Shown here piece after piece: positions 23,163 through 32,132 of a DNA stretch of 64,000 bases. The notes under the pieces are model-generated. The model was not told where the DNA came from. It was given only the letters and a program-made list of their open reading frames with translations, and made no database searches. Where the stretch lies: the NCBI RefSeq assembly GCF_035917975.1, contig NZ_CP109130.1:4960001-5024000 (forward strand), given 5' to 3'. This stretch comes from Streptosporangium sp. NBC_01756. GTDB lineage: Bacteria > Actinomycetota > Actinomycetes > Streptosporangiales > Streptosporangiaceae. The position numbers and the translations under genes were made by a program. Positions within the stretch are counted from its first letter, which is position 1; every line of letters begins with the position of its first letter.

Positions 23163-24431
23163 ATGCGATCTCTCAAGACTGCGGCACTGCTCGCGGCGGC
23201 TGCCCTGGCCCTGACGGCCTGTGGCGGCGGCGGTGGTGGCGAAGCCGGAGACGACAAGGTCAAGCTGCGCTTCTCCTACTGGGGCAGCGACTCCCGGCAG
23301 AAACTCACCGAACAGGTCATCGCCGCGTTCGAGAAGAAGAACCCGACCATCGACGTGGTCGGCGAGTTCTCCGACTGGCCCAGCTACTACGAGTCGCTGG
23401 CCACCAAGGTCGCCGCCAGCGACGCGCCGGACGTGATGACCCTGGAGATCCGCGGCCTGGCCGAGTACGCGGGCAGAGGGGCCCTCGCCGACCTCACCGG
23501 CAAGGTCAACGTCGCCGACCTCGACCCGCAGGTGCTGCCCTCCGGCACCGTCGACGGCAAGCAGTACGCCATCCCCACCGGTGTCAACACCTTCGCGGTC
23601 GTCGCCAACAAGTCCGTCCTGGACAAGGCCGGCGAGAAGCTCCCCGACGACAAGACCTGGACCTGGGACGACTACGTCGCGCTGGCCGGAAAGATCACCA
23701 AGGCGGGGGGCGACTCGGTCCACGGCGCCGAGTTCAACTTCAACCCGGCGTACCTGACCAGCTTCGCCGCGCAGCGCGGCGAGAAGTTCTACGAGGGCAA
23801 CAAGATCGGGATCAGCCCCGACACGCTCAAGGCCTGGTGGGCGACCATCAACAAGCTGATCGAGACCAAGGGCTCGCCCGACGCCGCCAAGAGCGGTGAG
23901 ATCGCCGCCGCCGGCCCGGAGCAGTCGCTGATCGCCACCAACGCCGGCGGGTTCGCCATGTGGTGGAGCAACCAGCTCGGTGCCCTGTCCAAGGCGTCGG
24001 GGCAGGAACTGGCCCTGCTCCGCCTGCCGAAGCTGCCCGACGCCGCCAACGCGGGCATGTTCCTCCAGCCCGCCATGCACTGGAGCATCTCCAGCAAGAG
24101 CGAGCACCCGGCCGAGGCGCAGAAGTTCGTCGAATTCCTGCTCAACGACCCCGAGGCCGGCGGCATCCTGCTCAGCGACCGGGGCCTGCCGATCAACTCC
24201 AAGGTCCTGGAGGCGATCAAGGGCAAGCTTCCCCCGGCCGACCAGCAGAGCCTGGCCTTCATCGACTCGATCAAGAGTGAGCTGGCGCCGGTGATCGTGC
24301 CCCCGAAGGGCGGTACGAAGATGGAGGACATCTTCAAGCGCTACTCCGAGGCGGTGACCTCCGGACAGCAGAGCCCTGACGAGGCGGCCACCAAACTCCT
24401 CGAAGAGGCCAACGCCGCCATCGCCGGCTGA
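23163..24431 (+). CDS. Extracellular sugar-binding lipoprotein of the ABC importer
   Basis: A family 1 solute-binding protein of 422 aa. A lipoprotein signal with the lipobox LTAC and Cys19 is followed by a Gly-rich linker. The mature part has the fold signature FSYWGSDSRQKLTEQVIAAF and TKVAASDAPDVMTLE. I chose ATG 23163 because AGGAAGG lies upstream and the signal peptide begins there. The lipid anchor would hold it on the outer face of the membrane. A stable hairpin follows the gene, which may raise its dose over the downstream genes. The ligand is probably a uronate or oligouronide from context, not provable here. Confidence 0.92.
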   Translation: MRSLKTAALLAAAALALTACGGGGGGEAGDDKVKLRFSYWGSDSRQKLTEQVIAAFEKKNPTIDVVGEFSDWPSYYESLATKVAASDAPDVMTLEIRGLAEYAGRGALADLTGKVNVADLDPQVLPSGTVDGKQYAIPTGVNTFAVVANKSVLDKAGEKLPDDKTWTWDDYVALAGKITKAGGDSVHGAEFNFNPAYLTSFAAQRGEKFYEGNKIGISPDTLKAWWATINKLIETKGSPDAAKSGEIAAAGPEQSLIATNAGGFAMWWSNQLGALSKASGQELALLRLPKLPDAANAGMFLQPAMHWSISSKSEHPAEAQKFVEFLLNDPEAGGILLSDRGLPINSKVLEAIKGKLPPADQQSLAFIDSIKSELAPVIVPPKGGTKMEDIFKRYSEAVTSGQQSPDEAATKLLEEANAAIAG

Positions 24432-24445
24432 GAGACGCCTTCGCT

Positions 24446-24473
24446 GCCGTACGGCTCGCATGAGCCGTACGGC
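24446..24473 (+). terminator. Perfect intercistronic hairpin after the binding-protein gene
   Basis: GCCGTACGGCTC-GCAT-GAGCCGTACGGC is a perfect 12-bp stem with a tetraloop, 15 nt past the stop of the binding-protein gene and 20 nt before the next start. Such hairpins commonly stabilise binding-protein mRNA and reduce read-through. Confidence 0.7.
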
Positions 24474-24492
24474 ATACCATCGGGGAGATGAG

Positions 24493-25779
24493 ATGAGATA
24501 CGCCTTTGTCGGACTCGGCCACCGCGCGTCGATGTATGTCGACGCGCTGCTCGGCGACTGGCGGGACACCGGCACCATCGTCGCCTTCTGCGACACCAAC
24601 CAGACCCGGATGGACTACTACAACGAGCTCGTCGGGGAACGGGTGCCCTGCTTCGCGCCGGACGACTTCGCCGCGATGCTGGAGCTGTGCGACGCGGTGA
24701 TCGTCACCACGATGGACAGCACGCACGCCCACTACATCGTCGCCGCGCTGGACGCGGGCAAGCGTGTGATCGTGGAGAAGCCGCTGACCATCGACGCCGA
24801 GGGCTGCGCCGCGATCGCCGCCGCGGCCGAGCGGAGCACCGGCTCGCTGGTCGTCACCTTCAACTACCGCTACTCGCCTCGCAACTCCGCGGTCCGCCGC
24901 CTCATCATGGAAGGCGCGATCGGCGAGATCACCTCCGTCCACTTCGAGTGGGCGCTAGACACCATCCACGGCGCCGACTACTTCCGCCGCTGGCACCGCC
25001 GCAAGGCCGACTCCGGCGGCCTGCTGGTGCACAAGTCCAGCCACCACTTCGACCTGGTCAACTGGTGGCTGGGCGCCGCGGCGCGGAGCGTCTACGCCCA
25101 CGGGGAGCTGCGTTTCTACGGTGCGGAGAACGCCAAGGCCCGCGGCCTGGCCCCGCGGTCCGAGCGCGGCCAGGGCGCGCCCGGCCTCGGTACCGATCCG
25201 TTCATCCTGGACATCTCCATCGACCCGCGGCTCAAGCGCCTCTACCTGGAAGCCGAGCACGAGGACGGGTACATTCGCGACCAGGACGTCTTCACCGAGG
25301 GCATCACCATCGAGGACAACATGGCGGTCCTGGTCCGCTACGACAACCAGGCCATGCTCACCTACTCGCTCAACGCGCACGCGCCCGCCGAGGGCTACCG
25401 GGTCGTGTTCAACGGCCTCGGCGGGCGGATCGAGCTGGAGGTGTGCGAGCGGTCCTGGACGCCGCCGCACGCCGCGATCGATCCGAGCGCCGCCTCCAAG
25501 GAGCACGCGGCCGGTTCCTGGGAGCGGCTCACCCTGCACCGGCACTGGCAGGAGGCACGGGAGGTCCCGATCGAACAGGGTGACGGCGCCCACGGCGGCG
25601 GCGACAGGTTGCTGCTGAACGACGTGTTCCGCGGGCCTGACGGCGACCCGCTGGCCAGGCAGGCCGGCTACCTCGACGGGATCCGCAGCGTGCTGGTGGG
25701 CGCCTCGGCCAACGAGTCGATGCGCACCGGCCGGCCGGTCCACCTGGTCGACGGCGGCACCCGCATAGCGGACAGCTGA
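24493..25779 (+). CDS. Gfo/Idh/MocA family oxidoreductase
   Basis: A 428-aa NAD(P)-dependent sugar oxidoreductase. It has the Rossmann segment YAFVGLGHRASMYVDALL, the catalytic-Lys motif EKPLTID (about residue 98), FNYRYSPRN, and the substrate-domain stretch SGGLLVHKSSHHFDLVNWW with a His pair. The length and the late segment YDNQAMLTYSLNAHAP match large members acting on glycosides or inositol-type sugars. ATG 24493 has GGGGAG upstream. It stands between the importer and an esterase-like gene, so it probably modifies the imported sugar before the core pathway. Confidence 0.88.
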   Translation: MRYAFVGLGHRASMYVDALLGDWRDTGTIVAFCDTNQTRMDYYNELVGERVPCFAPDDFAAMLELCDAVIVTTMDSTHAHYIVAALDAGKRVIVEKPLTIDAEGCAAIAAAAERSTGSLVVTFNYRYSPRNSAVRRLIMEGAIGEITSVHFEWALDTIHGADYFRRWHRRKADSGGLLVHKSSHHFDLVNWWLGAAARSVYAHGELRFYGAENAKARGLAPRSERGQGAPGLGTDPFILDISIDPRLKRLYLEAEHEDGYIRDQDVFTEGITIEDNMAVLVRYDNQAMLTYSLNAHAPAEGYRVVFNGLGGRIELEVCERSWTPPHAAIDPSAASKEHAAGSWERLTLHRHWQEAREVPIEQGDGAHGGGDRLLLNDVFRGPDGDPLARQAGYLDGIRSVLVGASANESMRTGRPVHLVDGGTRIADS

Positions 25780-25782
25780 GTC

Positions 25783-26916
25783 GTGCCGCCCGACCCCGCT
25801 GACGCCCCGCGCCGCCTGCGGCACCTCGGTGAGTTCTCCGCCCTGGCCGAGATCGCCGCCGCGCAGCGCGGGCTGTTCCCCCCGTCCGGTCCGGAGTTGC
25901 GCGAGCAGGCGCGCGGGCTCCTGGGCGTCCTCGACCTCACCGCCGCGAGCGTCCGCACCGAGCGGACCTGGACGGCGGGCGACCTCTCCGGCGAGGAGGT
26001 CTCCTGGGACGTCGGGTTCGGTCCCAGGACCCGCGCCTATGTGCTGCGCCCCCGCGAGGCGGGCGACGCGGTGCTGCCGGGCGTCCTCGCGCTGCACTGC
26101 CACGCCGGGATGAAGTGGGCGGGCAAGGAGAAGATCGCCGACGGTCCGGAAGATCCCTCGCCCGAAGTCGCCAGGTTGCGGGCCGTACTCTACGGCGGCC
26201 GGGCCTGGGCGGAGGAGCTGGCCAGGCGCGGGTTCACCGTACTGGTGCCCGACGTGCTGGGCTGGGGCAGCCGCAGGGTCCCGCTCGCCGACATGCCCGA
26301 GAGCGTCCGCGGGGACCCCGACCCGGAGCTCAGCGAGGCCGACCGCTACGACGCCGCGGCCGCCCGGTACGAGCAGGTGCTGGCCAAGTACTGCACCGTG
26401 CTCGGCACCTCCTACGCGGGCGTCGTGGTGGCAGAGGATCTGGCCGCGGCCGCCTACCTGCGCTCGCGTCCCGACGTCGGGCCCGTCGGCTGCGCCGGAC
26501 TGTCGGGCGGCGGCCTGCGCGCGGCCCTGCTCGGCGCCTTCGACCCCGGGCAGGCGGCGGTCGCCGTGGTTGCGATGATCTCCTCCTACCGGGACCTGCT
26601 GGACGGGTATGTCGCGAGCCACACATGGATGCTGTACCCTCCGGGCCTGTCCAGGCTGTGCGACCTGCCCGACCTGGTGGCCTGCGCCGCTCCCCGGCCG
26701 TTGCTGGTCTGGTACGGCGAGCACGACGAGATCCTTCCGCTGAGCGGGATGCGCCGTGCCCATGCGATGATCGCGGCACACTATCGGCAGGCTCCGGCGG
26801 GCTATACGGGCGTGTTCGCTGACGCGGGGCACAGCTTCGGCCGCTCCGCGCAGGAGCAGGTCTTCGGCTGGCTCGCCCGCCACTTGAGAGCAGATGGAGG
26901 TGAGCCGTGGCGGTGA
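25783..26916 (+). CDS. Alpha/beta hydrolase (acetyl xylan esterase/dienelactone hydrolase-like)
   Basis: A 377-aa serine hydrolase. The nucleophile elbow is CAGLSGGGLRA (GxSxGG), the acid is likely the Asp in YGEHDEILP, and the His is in DAGHSFGRSA. The N-terminal half has LALHCHAGMKW and VLVPDVLGWG, typical of large dienelactone hydrolase or acetyl esterase relatives. No signal peptide, so it acts in the cytosol. The GTG start lies 4 nt past the previous stop, and the end overlaps the LacI gene by 10 nt. It may deacetylate the imported sugar or open an aldarolactone; the latter step has no other obvious gene here. Confidence 0.8.
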   Translation: MPPDPADAPRRLRHLGEFSALAEIAAAQRGLFPPSGPELREQARGLLGVLDLTAASVRTERTWTAGDLSGEEVSWDVGFGPRTRAYVLRPREAGDAVLPGVLALHCHAGMKWAGKEKIADGPEDPSPEVARLRAVLYGGRAWAEELARRGFTVLVPDVLGWGSRRVPLADMPESVRGDPDPELSEADRYDAAAARYEQVLAKYCTVLGTSYAGVVVAEDLAAAAYLRSRPDVGPVGCAGLSGGGLRAALLGAFDPGQAAVAVVAMISSYRDLLDGYVASHTWMLYPPGLSRLCDLPDLVACAAPRPLLVWYGEHDEILPLSGMRRAHAMIAAHYRQAPAGYTGVFADAGHSFGRSAQEQVFGWLARHLRADGGEPWR

Positions 26917-27926
26917 CGATCAGGGATGTGGCGCGGGCGTCGGGGGTGCATGTCTCGACGGTTTCGCGGACGTTTTCGGCGCCGCATCTGGTGAACGCCG
27001 AGACGCGTAACCGGGTGCTGGCGGTGGCTGAGGGGTTGGGCTACCGGCCGAACCGGGCGGCGCGGGCATTGACGACGGGGCGGACGCACAATCTGGGGTT
27101 GATTGTGGCGGATATCGCCAATCCGTTCTTTCCTCCGTTGATCAAGGCGGCTCAGGCGCAGGCGCGGGCGCGGGACTATCACGTGTTCGTGGCGGACACC
27201 GACGAGGATCCGTTGCTGGAGCAGGAGCTGATCGAGACGTTGTGCAAGCAGGTGGACGGGGTGTTGCTGTGCAGCCCGCGGTTGTCGAACCGGGTGATCG
27301 AGCGGTTGCGGACGCAGGTGCCGTTCGTGGTGGTCAACCGGCGGGTGAAGGGGTTGACCACGGTGCTGATGGACGTGGGGCAGGGGGCGCGGGTGGCGGT
27401 GGGGCATCTGGCGGGTCTGGGCCATCGCCGGGTGGCGCTGCTGTCGGGGCCGCCGGGGTCGTGGACCAGTGAGGAGATGCATGCCGCCGTCACCGCCGCG
27501 GTGGTCGAGTTCGGTGTGGAGCTGACCGTGCTGGGTCCGAACGGGCCGACCGAACAGGGTGGGCTGGCCGCCGCGGAGGCGGTGGCGGCGGCGGGGGTGA
27601 CGGGGGTGCTCTGCTACAACGACCTGGTCGCGCTGGGGCTGATCGAGGGGCTGCGTGAGCGGGGCGTGGGGGTGCCGGAGGATGTGAGTGTCATCGGGGT
27701 GGACGACAGCCTGCCCGGCCGGTTGAACAGGCCGAAGCTGACCACGATCACGATGCCGACCGCGGACGCCGGGCGGATGGCGGTCGACCTGCTGCTGGCG
27801 GCCGTCAGCGCCGGGGACTCGGGAACGCCCACGCTGGCTCGGCTGGAGACCAACCTCCTCGTGCGCGAGTCGACCGGGGCCGCCAACCGGGCCACCGGCG
27901 CGGTCCAGCCGAGCCTGCGCGGGTAA
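26907..27926 (+). CDS. LacI-family transcriptional regulator of the uronate regulon
   Basis: A 339-aa repressor. The N-terminal HTH is VTIRDVARASGVHVSTVSRTFSA, followed by the hinge helix NRAARALTTGRT. The periplasmic-binding-like effector domain includes ADIANPFFPPLIKAAQ, VPFVVVNRRV and ISVIGVDD-type DVSVIGVDD. It overlaps the hydrolase gene by 10 nt and is last in the importer operon. Three 14-bp palindromes of the LacI type (19378, 19528, 21054) sit at the promoters of the regulon, so this protein is the likely repressor, released by a pathway intermediate. A decayed copy lies at 19574-19972. Confidence 0.92.
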   Translation: MAVTIRDVARASGVHVSTVSRTFSAPHLVNAETRNRVLAVAEGLGYRPNRAARALTTGRTHNLGLIVADIANPFFPPLIKAAQAQARARDYHVFVADTDEDPLLEQELIETLCKQVDGVLLCSPRLSNRVIERLRTQVPFVVVNRRVKGLTTVLMDVGQGARVAVGHLAGLGHRRVALLSGPPGSWTSEEMHAAVTAAVVEFGVELTVLGPNGPTEQGGLAAAEAVAAAGVTGVLCYNDLVALGLIEGLRERGVGVPEDVSVIGVDDSLPGRLNRPKLTTITMPTADAGRMAVDLLLAAVSAGDSGTPTLARLETNLLVRESTGAANRATGAVQPSLRG

Positions 27927-28000
27927 GCGGACAAGCGGGCAAACGGACAAACGGTGGGCGGGCGAGCGGTGGGCGGGCGGTAAGCAGGCGAGCGGTGGGC
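27921..28000. repeat. Short degenerate direct repeats downstream of lacI
   Basis: GGCGAGCGGTGGGC occurs at 27961-27974 and 27987-28000, with shorter related pieces (GCGGACAAGCGGGC, AAACGGTGGGCGGGC) before them. It fills the gap between the LacI gene and the convergent HxlR gene. No clear hairpin terminator is seen. Confidence 0.5.
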
Positions 28001-28052
28001 ACCTGACCAGCGGATCGAGACCAGCACCCGATCCCTTGCGCGATGCCGGTGT

Positions 28053-28454
28053 TCAGCCGTTGTCGCGATCGTAAAGGGCCTGGGCGGTGGAGATCGTGTC
28101 CCGGTACCGCTCCGTCCACGCTGTCAGCGCCAACAGGGCGTCGTGAAGCGCTCTCCCCGCTTCCGTGACGGTGTATTCGACCTTCGGCGGCACGCTCGGG
28201 TGCACGGTGCGGACAAGGAGCCCGTCGCGCTCCAGCTTGCGGAGGTTCAGGGTGAGCATGCGGCGACTGACGCCGGTGAGGGAGCGCTCCAGCTCGCTGA
28301 AACGGACCGGCCCATGCGCCGCGGCCATCAGGATCCCGATGCTCCACTTGCCCGCGACCCGATCGAGCACTTCGGAGACCGGGCACGCCGTGCTGACCAG
28401 GGACGGTACATCGCTGTGTCTATGGGACAAAATACTGCCTTCTTCCATTGGCAT
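28053..28454 (-). CDS. HxlR-family transcriptional regulator
   Basis: A 133-aa winged-helix regulator. Family signatures are CPVSEVLDRVAGKWSIGILM (N-terminal helix with the conserved Cys), FSELERSLTGVSRRMLTLNLRKLERDGL (recognition helix) and VEYTVTEAG (wing). HxlR proteins often sense redox or electrophilic stress through the N-terminal Cys. It is divergent from the SnoaL-like gene that begins 64 nt away, so the two probably share a control region and the neighbour is its likely target. Confidence 0.9.
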   Translation of the reverse strand: MPMEEGSILSHRHSDVPSLVSTACPVSEVLDRVAGKWSIGILMAAAHGPVRFSELERSLTGVSRRMLTLNLRKLERDGLLVRTVHPSVPPKVEYTVTEAGRALHDALLALTAWTERYRDTISTAQALYDRDNG

Positions 28455-28517
28455 CCATGGTCACCGACCATGTCCTCCGTGACAACTCGGCATCAAGCCG
28501 CAATGGAGGTTGACCCT

Positions 28518-28979
28518 ATGACGGACGTCGACGGTGCCCTGGTGGCCAGGATTCACCGCCTGGAGATCCGAACCGAACTCTCCGACCTGGTCGCCCGCTA
28601 CGGGCACCTCCTTGACGCCAGGGACTGGGACGGGATCACCACGTGCTTCACGAGGGAGGGGACCCTGAGCTTCCACGGAGGCTCCGTGACCGGCCGTGCA
28701 GCGCTGAGAGACTTCTACGCCGAAAAGGTGGGCGCGTACGAGTTCACGTTCCACTACCCCCACTCGCAGGTCGTCGAGATCACCGGTGACCTCACCGCCA
28801 CCGGAGTCGTGAGCGCCCATGCCGAACACGGCGTGGACGGGACCTGCCTGCTCGCCGGCGTGCACTATCACGACGACTACCTCCATGAGGACGGGCGCTG
28901 GCGCATCGCCCGCCGGGAGATCAGGTCCCGTTACTTCCTCCCATGGCCCGGCCTCGGGACGGACTTCCACCCGTCGTAG
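28518..28979 (+). CDS. SnoaL-like/NTF2-fold protein
   Basis: A 153-aa cone-shaped NTF2-like protein. Typical stretches are ELSDLVARYGHLLDARDWDG, FHGGSVTGRAALRDFYA and the C-terminal YHDDYLHEDGRWRIARREI. ATG 28518 has GGAGG 8 nt upstream; an ATG at 28503 in the same frame overlaps that site. Such proteins are ring-forming isomerases, hydratases or cyclases, or ligand binders. Divergent from the HxlR gene. No substrate can be assigned. Confidence 0.82.
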   Translation: MTDVDGALVARIHRLEIRTELSDLVARYGHLLDARDWDGITTCFTREGTLSFHGGSVTGRAALRDFYAEKVGAYEFTFHYPHSQVVEITGDLTATGVVSAHAEHGVDGTCLLAGVHYHDDYLHEDGRWRIARREIRSRYFLPWPGLGTDFHPS

Positions 28980-29085
28980 AACTCCGACTGGCGGACGTCC
29001 CCCCGAAAGGTCGCCTCTCCTCAAAGGTGGCACAGGTCACTACGCTGTCCAGAAGTTTCGTCTGCTGCAGCCGTTGGAGAAGCTC

Positions 29086-30723
29086 ATGTCTTTCACCGGG
29101 TTTTCGGCAACCTCCGAACCGGCGCGGGTGGATGTCGCACTCGCCCGTCGCCAGTCTCTCGCCGACCTGCTGCGGCGGTCCGCCAGACGTCATCCCGGCC
29201 GGCTCGCCGTGGCGGACGGGAGGAACGCCCGTACCTTCGCCCAGCTTGACGAGGACGCCTCCCGGGTCGCCGGCGCGCTCGCCGCGAGAGGGGTGCGTCC
29301 GGGCGAGCGGGTGGCGGTGCTCTCGCGGAACAGCGTGGACTACGTCCAGACCATCTTCGGGGTCGCCCGCGCGGGCGCCGTCCTCGTCCCGATCAACTTC
29401 ATGCTCGGGGCCGACGAGATCGGCTACGTGCTCGCCCACTCCTCGGTGGTCGCCCTACTCGCGCAGGACGCCCTCCTTCCGGTGGCGCGGGACGCGGTCA
29501 AGGCGGCCGGGCACATCCGGACCCGGGTGGTGTACGGCGAGGCGGCCGGGGACGTCGCGGGGACCGAGGGCTGGGAACCGTTCGCGTCGCTGCTCGGCCA
29601 CGAGGGCGCGGGCGACCCGGCTCCGCTCATCGCCGTGGACGACCCGGCGCAGATCCTCTACACCTCCGGCACCGAATCGCGCCCCAAGGGCGCCGTGCTG
29701 TCCCACGCCGCGCTGATCGCCCAGTACGGCAGCTGCATCATCGACGGCGGCATGGACCGGCACGACATCGAACTGCATGCCCTGCCGCTGTTCCACTGCG
29801 CCCAGCAACACTGCTTCCTGGTGCCCGACATCCAGCTCGGCGCCTCCAGCCACATCCTGTCCGGCCCCGACCCCGCCGCGGTGCTGGAGGCGATCGAGCG
29901 TCACCGGGTGACGAAGTTCTTCGCCCCACCCACGGTGTGGATCTCCCTCCTGCGCCATCCGGACTTCGACCGGCGGGACCTCTCCTCGCTCCGGAAGGGC
30001 TACTACGGGGCGGCGATCATGCCGGTCGAGGTGCTCCGCGAGATCGGCGAGCGACTGCCGGGCGTGCGGCTGTGGAACTTCTACGGACAGACGGAGATGG
30101 CGCCGGTCGCCGTCATGCTCCAGCCGGAGGACCAGATCCGAAAGGCGGGCTCGGCCGGGCAGGCCGCCCTGAACGTCGAGACCCGGGTGGTGGACTCCCA
30201 GGGTGACGACGTGGCTCCGGGCGAGATCGGCGAGATCGTCCACCGTAGCCCGCATGCCATCCTCGGCTACCTGGACGATCCCGAGAAGACGGCCGAAGCC
30301 TTCCGCGGCGGCTGGTTCCACTCGGGCGACCTGGGGGTGATGGACGAGGAGGGTTACCTCACGGTCGTCGACCGGATCAAGGACATGATCAAGACCGGTG
30401 GTGAGAACGTCGCCAGCCGGGAGGTCGAGGAGACCATCTACGAGCACCCCGCCGTCGCGGAGGTGGCAGTCGTCGGGATCCGGCATCCGAGCTGGATCGA
30501 GGCGGTCGTCGCGATCGTGGCGACCAAGCCCGGTGCGTCCGTGACCGAGGAGGAACTACGCGCGCACACCCGTGCGCGACTGGCCCCCTTCAAGGTGCCC
30601 AAGGCGATCGCCTTCGTCGACGGGCTCCCGAAGAACCCGAGCGGCAAGATCCTCAAGCGGGAGCTGCGGGAACTGCACGCCGGTCTCGCCGAGCGGATCC
30701 CGGGCGTGAGCCCCGGCCGCTGA
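29086..30723 (+). CDS. Fatty acyl-CoA synthetase/AMP-binding protein
   Basis: A 545-aa ANL-superfamily adenylate-forming enzyme that activates a carboxylic acid with ATP and joins it to CoA. Core motifs: ILYTSGTESRPKGAVLSH (P-loop; the usual TGxP is ESRP here), YGQTEMAP, GWFHSGDLGVMDEEGY, DRIKDMIKTGGENV and the C-terminal catalytic Lys in NPSGKILKRELR. I chose ATG 29086, with GGAG upstream; the open frame runs further back across the SnoaL-like gene without support. Chain-length preference cannot be told. It follows the SnoaL-like gene by 106 nt and may be transcribed on its own. Confidence 0.9.
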   Translation: MSFTGFSATSEPARVDVALARRQSLADLLRRSARRHPGRLAVADGRNARTFAQLDEDASRVAGALAARGVRPGERVAVLSRNSVDYVQTIFGVARAGAVLVPINFMLGADEIGYVLAHSSVVALLAQDALLPVARDAVKAAGHIRTRVVYGEAAGDVAGTEGWEPFASLLGHEGAGDPAPLIAVDDPAQILYTSGTESRPKGAVLSHAALIAQYGSCIIDGGMDRHDIELHALPLFHCAQQHCFLVPDIQLGASSHILSGPDPAAVLEAIERHRVTKFFAPPTVWISLLRHPDFDRRDLSSLRKGYYGAAIMPVEVLREIGERLPGVRLWNFYGQTEMAPVAVMLQPEDQIRKAGSAGQAALNVETRVVDSQGDDVAPGEIGEIVHRSPHAILGYLDDPEKTAEAFRGGWFHSGDLGVMDEEGYLTVVDRIKDMIKTGGENVASREVEETIYEHPAVAEVAVVGIRHPSWIEAVVAIVATKPGASVTEEELRAHTRARLAPFKVPKAIAFVDGLPKNPSGKILKRELRELHAGLAERIPGVSPGR

Positions 30724-30785
30724 CGGTCCCGAGGCGTCCCCGCCGGAGACGTGCCACGGGGGGTGGTCGAGGCCGGACGGGTGGC

Positions 30786-31181
30786 GTGCTAGCGTCGCGG
30801 CTCGTGCTGGAGAACGTATACGTGGGCAGTGCGGACGTGGACGCGGCCGGTGACCGTGGTTGGCTACTCGGGCACTTCAAGCCGGTCGACGACGTCCGGC
30901 ACAGCGACGACGTCGAGATCAAGTGGGGTGTGCACCCGCGTGGCGACGAGCGTGCGCAATGGGTCACCGAGGAGAAGCGCACGGCGCTGCTCATACTGAT
31001 CAGCGGCCGTTTCCGGGTGGAGCTGCCGGGCCGTAGCGTGCTGCTGGCCAAGCAAGGTGACTACGTCGTGTGGGGTCACGGCGTCGATCACTCCTGGTAC
31101 GCCGAGGAGGAGTCGGTGGTGCTCACCGTCCGCTGGCCGTCGGTCCCGGGTTACGCGGTTCCCGGCCCGGGACTCGAATAG
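30786..31181 (+). CDS. Cupin-like protein
   Basis: A protein of up to 131 aa with a single cupin barrel: ALLILISGRFRVELPGRSVLLAKQGDYVVWG and VDHSWYAEEESVVLTVRW. The second motif keeps a His (DHSW), but the first lacks the usual His pair, so metal binding is uncertain. The GTG at 30786 has no clear ribosome binding site; GTG 30804, in the same frame, is an alternative and starts directly at the conserved part. Possibly a small-molecule-binding or regulatory cupin; function unknown. Confidence 0.7.
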   Translation: MLASRLVLENVYVGSADVDAAGDRGWLLGHFKPVDDVRHSDDVEIKWGVHPRGDERAQWVTEEKRTALLILISGRFRVELPGRSVLLAKQGDYVVWGHGVDHSWYAEEESVVLTVRWPSVPGYAVPGPGLE

Positions 31182-31200
31182 CCGGCCAGGAGGGCATGGC

Positions 31201-31560
31201 ATGGCACGAAAACGAGGCCGGGCGCGCCCCTTCGGAATCTACGCTGCCGAAGAACAGGTGTTTCGATTTTATCCCGACGGTGTCGTACTTGACGTGCTGG
31301 TGAAACCCGCTCCGAGGCCGGCCGAAGGTCAGGCCATTGCAGCGTGGCTCCACCGTAAAGCATCGGCGCCGCTCAGTGGGGTCTACCTCGCGCACTACGA
31401 GTTCTCTGAGGGATTCATCTCCTTCACCACGCGAAGCCATTTCCGAGACGAGGCCATTGACGTCTGCGGACGCTGGAGCGTGGACCGTCTCATACTTGAC
31501 CGGCGTGACGCAGGGCGATTGCAAACCGGTCTGCACTTCCTGCGCATCTGGCCTACCTGA
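31201..31560 (+). CDS. Hypothetical protein (119 aa)
   Basis: I do not recognise this protein. ATG 31201 is preceded by AGGAGGG, and the composition and lack of rare codons support a real gene. It is basic at the N-terminus (RKRGRARP), then forms alternating short strands (EEQVFRFYPDGVVLDVLV, YLAHYEFSEGFISFTTRS) and ends DAGRLQTGLHFLRIWPT. There are no membrane segments. It lies 19 nt after the cupin gene on the same strand. Base composition is slightly lower in GC than around it. Confidence 0.6.
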   Translation: MARKRGRARPFGIYAAEEQVFRFYPDGVVLDVLVKPAPRPAEGQAIAAWLHRKASAPLSGVYLAHYEFSEGFISFTTRSHFRDEAIDVCGRWSVDRLILDRRDAGRLQTGLHFLRIWPT

Positions 31561-31757
31561 CGATTTCCAGGTCGCTCCGGAATCCGGACGAGCAGGTCGA
31601 CAGGTGAGTCGGTGAGCCCGTTCGGGCCGTACGGTGGCCGGGATTCTGCCGCCTCGCCGGGGGACCTCTACTCGATCAGGTGATGTGGCACGGTCCCAGG
31701 ATCGGCAAGCATGGTGTTGACGCGGCCTGCGGGCTGTGACCGGGAGGGGGCCATGAC

Positions 31758-32132
31758 ATGAACCAGCAGCGACCGGAACTCACGCGTGAGGAATGGCGCG
31801 AGTTCTTCGACAACATGACGCGTAACTATGAGGGCGCCATGGTGACGGTCGAAGTGATGAGCAAAGACTTCGGGGATCAGGTGGAGACCGAGAAGCTACC
31901 GCTGGCCTACCTGGAGTACGACCCCAAGGACGATCAGTTCTCGGTCGGAGTGGGAGGCCGTGACGGGCGCTATCCGGTGGTGCTGCGCCATGCCATCGAC
32001 CGCCCGCAGAGAATCCTGACCGACACCCTGCAGCAGGGCACGGTGCGAGCCTTCGACATCTTCGACGCCGAAGGGAGCCAGACGATCGTGGTCGTTTACC
32101 CGATCTCGGCCTCCGAGGAGGCCCCCGCCTGA
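31758..32132 (+). CDS. DUF5335-like small protein
   Basis: A 124-aa acidic protein beginning ELTREEWREFFDNMTRNYEG, followed by alternating strands (ATVEVMSKDFGDQ-like VTVEVMSKDFGDQ, LPLAYLEYDPKDDQFSVGVGG) and ending VVVYPISASEEAPA. This arrangement resembles the DUF5335 family, whose role is not known. GGGAGGGGG lies upstream of ATG 31758. It stands alone, 197 nt after the previous gene; that gap shows no other gene. Confidence 0.65.
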   Translation: MNQQRPELTREEWREFFDNMTRNYEGAMVTVEVMSKDFGDQVETEKLPLAYLEYDPKDDQFSVGVGGRDGRYPVVLRHAIDRPQRILTDTLQQGTVRAFDIFDAEGSQTIVVVYPISASEEAPA

